This document shows positions 7,810-8,910 of a stretch of 8,910 nt of DNA, piece after piece. The notes beneath the pieces are model-generated. The model was not told where the DNA came from, did no database searches, and worked only from the letters and a program-made list of their open reading frames with translations. The stretch spans positions 1 through 8,910 of the forward strand of contig JAITWU010000137.1 in assembly GCA_031285115.1 (NCBI GenBank), read 5' to 3'. This stretch comes from Azonexus sp. GTDB lineage: Bacteria; Pseudomonadota; Gammaproteobacteria; Burkholderiales; Rhodocyclaceae. The position numbers were made by a program, and so were the translations under genes. Each line of letters begins with the position of its first letter. Positions within the stretch are counted from its first letter, which is position 1.

Positions 7810-7858
7810 CTAAGAGTGGAAGCCTTGCTTTCCAGCCCGCCTTGTTCAGGAGCAGATC

Positions 7859-8449
7859 ATGTCAATGTCCATCGAAAATGTAAGTTCCTCGCTCTACGCC
7901 GCCCGTTCGGCGACCGTCGACAACAGCCCCAGGGCCGCGCCGCAAAAGACCGGCGGTGACGCTGGCGTACCCGCTACGGCGGAGGATATTCACCATGCCG
8001 TGCGGCAATCGACCAATCTGCAAATTTTGCAAGCCTCGGCCAAGGTTTCGATCCAGGCTGGCAATCAATCGCAGGCTTTGCTCTACCGCTCGGTCATCGA
8101 CCGGATCAACGATGCCCTGACGCCGCAATTGGGGCCGAACGCGATTCAGAACGCGATTGATTCAGGCATCGACACCTCGGCGGCGGCTACCGCCGACCGC
8201 ATTCTTGCCTTTTCAACGGCGTTTTTTGACAAATACGCCGCCCAGAATCCCCGTAAAGACCCCGATCAGGTCGCCCGGGATTTCGTCGCCCTGATTCGTG
8301 GCGGCTTTGAAAAAGGTTTCAATGAGGCCAAAAACATCCTCAACGGCCTTGGCGTTTTGCAGGGCGGCGTTGCCGATGGCATTCAACAGACCTGGGATCT
8401 GGTGCAAAAAGGCTATGACGATTTTCTCGCCGCCCGATTGAGCGCCTGA
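7859..8449 (+). CDS. DUF5610 domain protein
   Basis: Encodes 196 residues. Residues 1-40 are Ser/Ala/Thr-rich and probably disordered. From about residue 42 the protein is helical and matches my recall of DUF5610: STNLQILQASAKVSIQAGNQ, then LLYRSVIDRIND, LGPNAIQNAIDSGIDTS, ATADRILAFSTAFFDKYAAQ, DFVALIRGGFEKGFNEA and LVQKGYDDFLAARL at the C-terminus. The family's function is unknown to me; there is no signal peptide or membrane segment. AGGAG (7848-7852) lies 6 nt before the ATG. A second ATG two codons on is possible but less well spaced. It sits alone between ilvE and the zinc-finger gene, with its own likely promoter, possibly flagellar sigma-28 type. The stop codon lies in a 12-bp tandem duplication. 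Confidence 0.78.
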   Translation: MSMSIENVSSSLYAARSATVDNSPRAAPQKTGGDAGVPATAEDIHHAVRQSTNLQILQASAKVSIQAGNQSQALLYRSVIDRINDALTPQLGPNAIQNAIDSGIDTSAAATADRILAFSTAFFDKYAAQNPRKDPDQVARDFVALIRGGFEKGFNEAKNILNGLGVLQGGVADGIQQTWDLVQKGYDDFLAARLSA

Positions 8450-8462
8450 ATGAGCGCCTGAA
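8439..8462. repeat. 12-bp tandem duplication across the DUF5610 stop codon
   Basis: TGAGCGCCTGAA occurs twice without a gap (8439-8450 and 8451-8462). The first copy holds the stop codon of the DUF5610 gene; in frame, the second copy reads ATG AGC GCC TGA, giving a second stop four codons on. It looks like a simple replication-slippage duplication. Confidence 0.8.
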
Positions 8463-8533
8463 ACCGCTGTTTGCAACCCCGTCCGGGCATTTCACTTGCC
8501 GCTTGTTTCGTGTGATAGAAGGAGAAGTATCCG

Positions 8534-8725
8534 ATGTCTGCCAATACCCCGGTTCCACTGACCGCCGCCGACCTGCCGCTGCATTGCCCGACGGCCAAAT
8601 CCGCGCTGTGGAGCCAGCATCCGCGCGTTTTTCTCGATGTTTTGAAAACCGGCGAGGCGGTTTGCCCGTATTGCAGCACGCGCTACGTGTTCAAGGATCA
8701 GAAATCGGGGATCAAACATCCGTAA
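8534..8725 (+). CDS. CHCC-type zinc-finger protein (zf-CHCC)
   Basis: Encodes 63 residues. The zinc ligands are Cys18, His29, Cys44 and Cys47, in the order LHCP - HPRVFLDV - TGEAVCPYCSTRYVF. This is the zf-CHCC family, whose eukaryotic relative is the NDUFS6 accessory subunit of respiratory complex I. In betaproteobacteria such a gene typically stands between ilvE and waaF, as here apart from the DUF5610 gene; its bacterial role is not settled. AAGGAG (8519-8524) lies 9 nt before the ATG and fixes the start; the frame also opens slightly differently upstream but without homology. The protein is probably cytoplasmic. Confidence 0.9.
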   Translation: MSANTPVPLTAADLPLHCPTAKSALWSQHPRVFLDVLKTGEAVCPYCSTRYVFKDQKSGIKHP

Positions 8726-8776
8726 TGCTGGCCCGCCCAAGGCGGAGAAACTGAACTGACGCCCGCGCCCAGCCCC

Positions 8777-8910
8777 ATGCGAGGACTCATCATCGCCCCC
8801 GCCTGGATTGGCGACACGATCATGGCCGAGCCGCTGTTTGCCCGGCTCTGCGCGCGCCACCCCGGCTTGCAACTGGACGCCCTGGCCCCGCGCTGGGTAG
8901 CGCCGGTGTT
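8777..8910 (+). CDS. waaF: Lipopolysaccharide heptosyltransferase II WaaF (5' part)
   Basis: The 44 visible codons read MRGLIIAPAWIGDTIMAEPL and on to LQLDALAPRWVAPV, matching the GT9 heptosyltransferase N-terminus (compare MKILVIGPSWVGDMMMSQSL of E. coli WaaF). WaaF adds the second heptose to the LPS inner core at the cytoplasmic face of the inner membrane. The gene runs off the right edge. The start is uncertain: ATG 8777 matches the family start but has no Shine-Dalgarno, while an in-frame CTG at 8756 has GGAG 8 nt upstream. WaaF rather than WaaC is chosen from the APAWIGD motif and the ilvE / zinc-finger neighbourhood. Confidence 0.88.
   Translation, partial: MRGLIIAPAWIGDTIMAEPLFARLCARHPGLQLDALAPRWVAPV

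Noticed and set aside
7817..7830. Sigma-54 promoter (TGGAAGCCTTGCTT) upstream of the DUF5610 gene
   Set aside because: GG and GC are 7 nt apart instead of the required 10, so it cannot act as a -24/-12 promoter.

Overview
The window looks like the chromosome of a betaproteobacterium, probably of the Rhodocyclales (Dechloromonas / Azonexus / Accumulibacter type). This is an inference from GC-rich coding DNA and from the order ilvE, a small CHCC zinc-finger gene, then waaF, which is typical of that group. No rRNA, tRNA, CRISPR array or complete insertion sequence was seen.

Left part (1-2771): the tail of an unidentified + strand gene meets a leftward operon: purB, a small zinc-ribbon membrane protein and a DUF2322 protein. 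A glutathione S-transferase-like gene is divergent from purB, with -10 elements for both directions in a gap of about 100 bp.

Middle (2798-4627) is the accessory part. A leftward HipA-family kinase of the YjjJ type carries its own N-terminal helix-turn-helix and has no hipB partner. Upstream of it is an AT-rich stretch with two perfect inverted repeats, then the wreck of a HigA/XRE-type antitoxin gene abutting mnmA. The wreck has lost its central HTH-coding part and frame. It is also interrupted by a 101-bp inverted-repeat element flanked by TCA/TCA. Removing the element and one TCA restores the expected C-terminal motif (HV-SPAVF), so it is very likely a non-autonomous mobile element (MITE-like).

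Right-middle (4624-6723): a tightly coupled leftward operon of nudJ (Nudix hydrolase), an unnamed exported protein with a possible Cys-His-Asp triad, and mnmA (tRNA 2-thiouridylase). Stop and start codons overlap by 4 and 8 nt. nudJ-mnmA-purB are near neighbours in E. coli too; here the stretch between mnmA and purB holds the kinase, the antitoxin wreck and the transferase.

Right part (6816-8910), rightward: ilvE (branched-chain aminotransferase), a DUF5610 protein with a possible flagellar sigma-28-type promoter, a 63-residue CHCC zinc-finger protein, and the start of waaF (lipopolysaccharide heptosyltransferase II), which runs off the end.

Most of the window is housekeeping: purine synthesis, tRNA thiolation, branched-chain amino acids and LPS core. 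The novelty sits in 4184-4627 and in the exported protein at 5732-6283.
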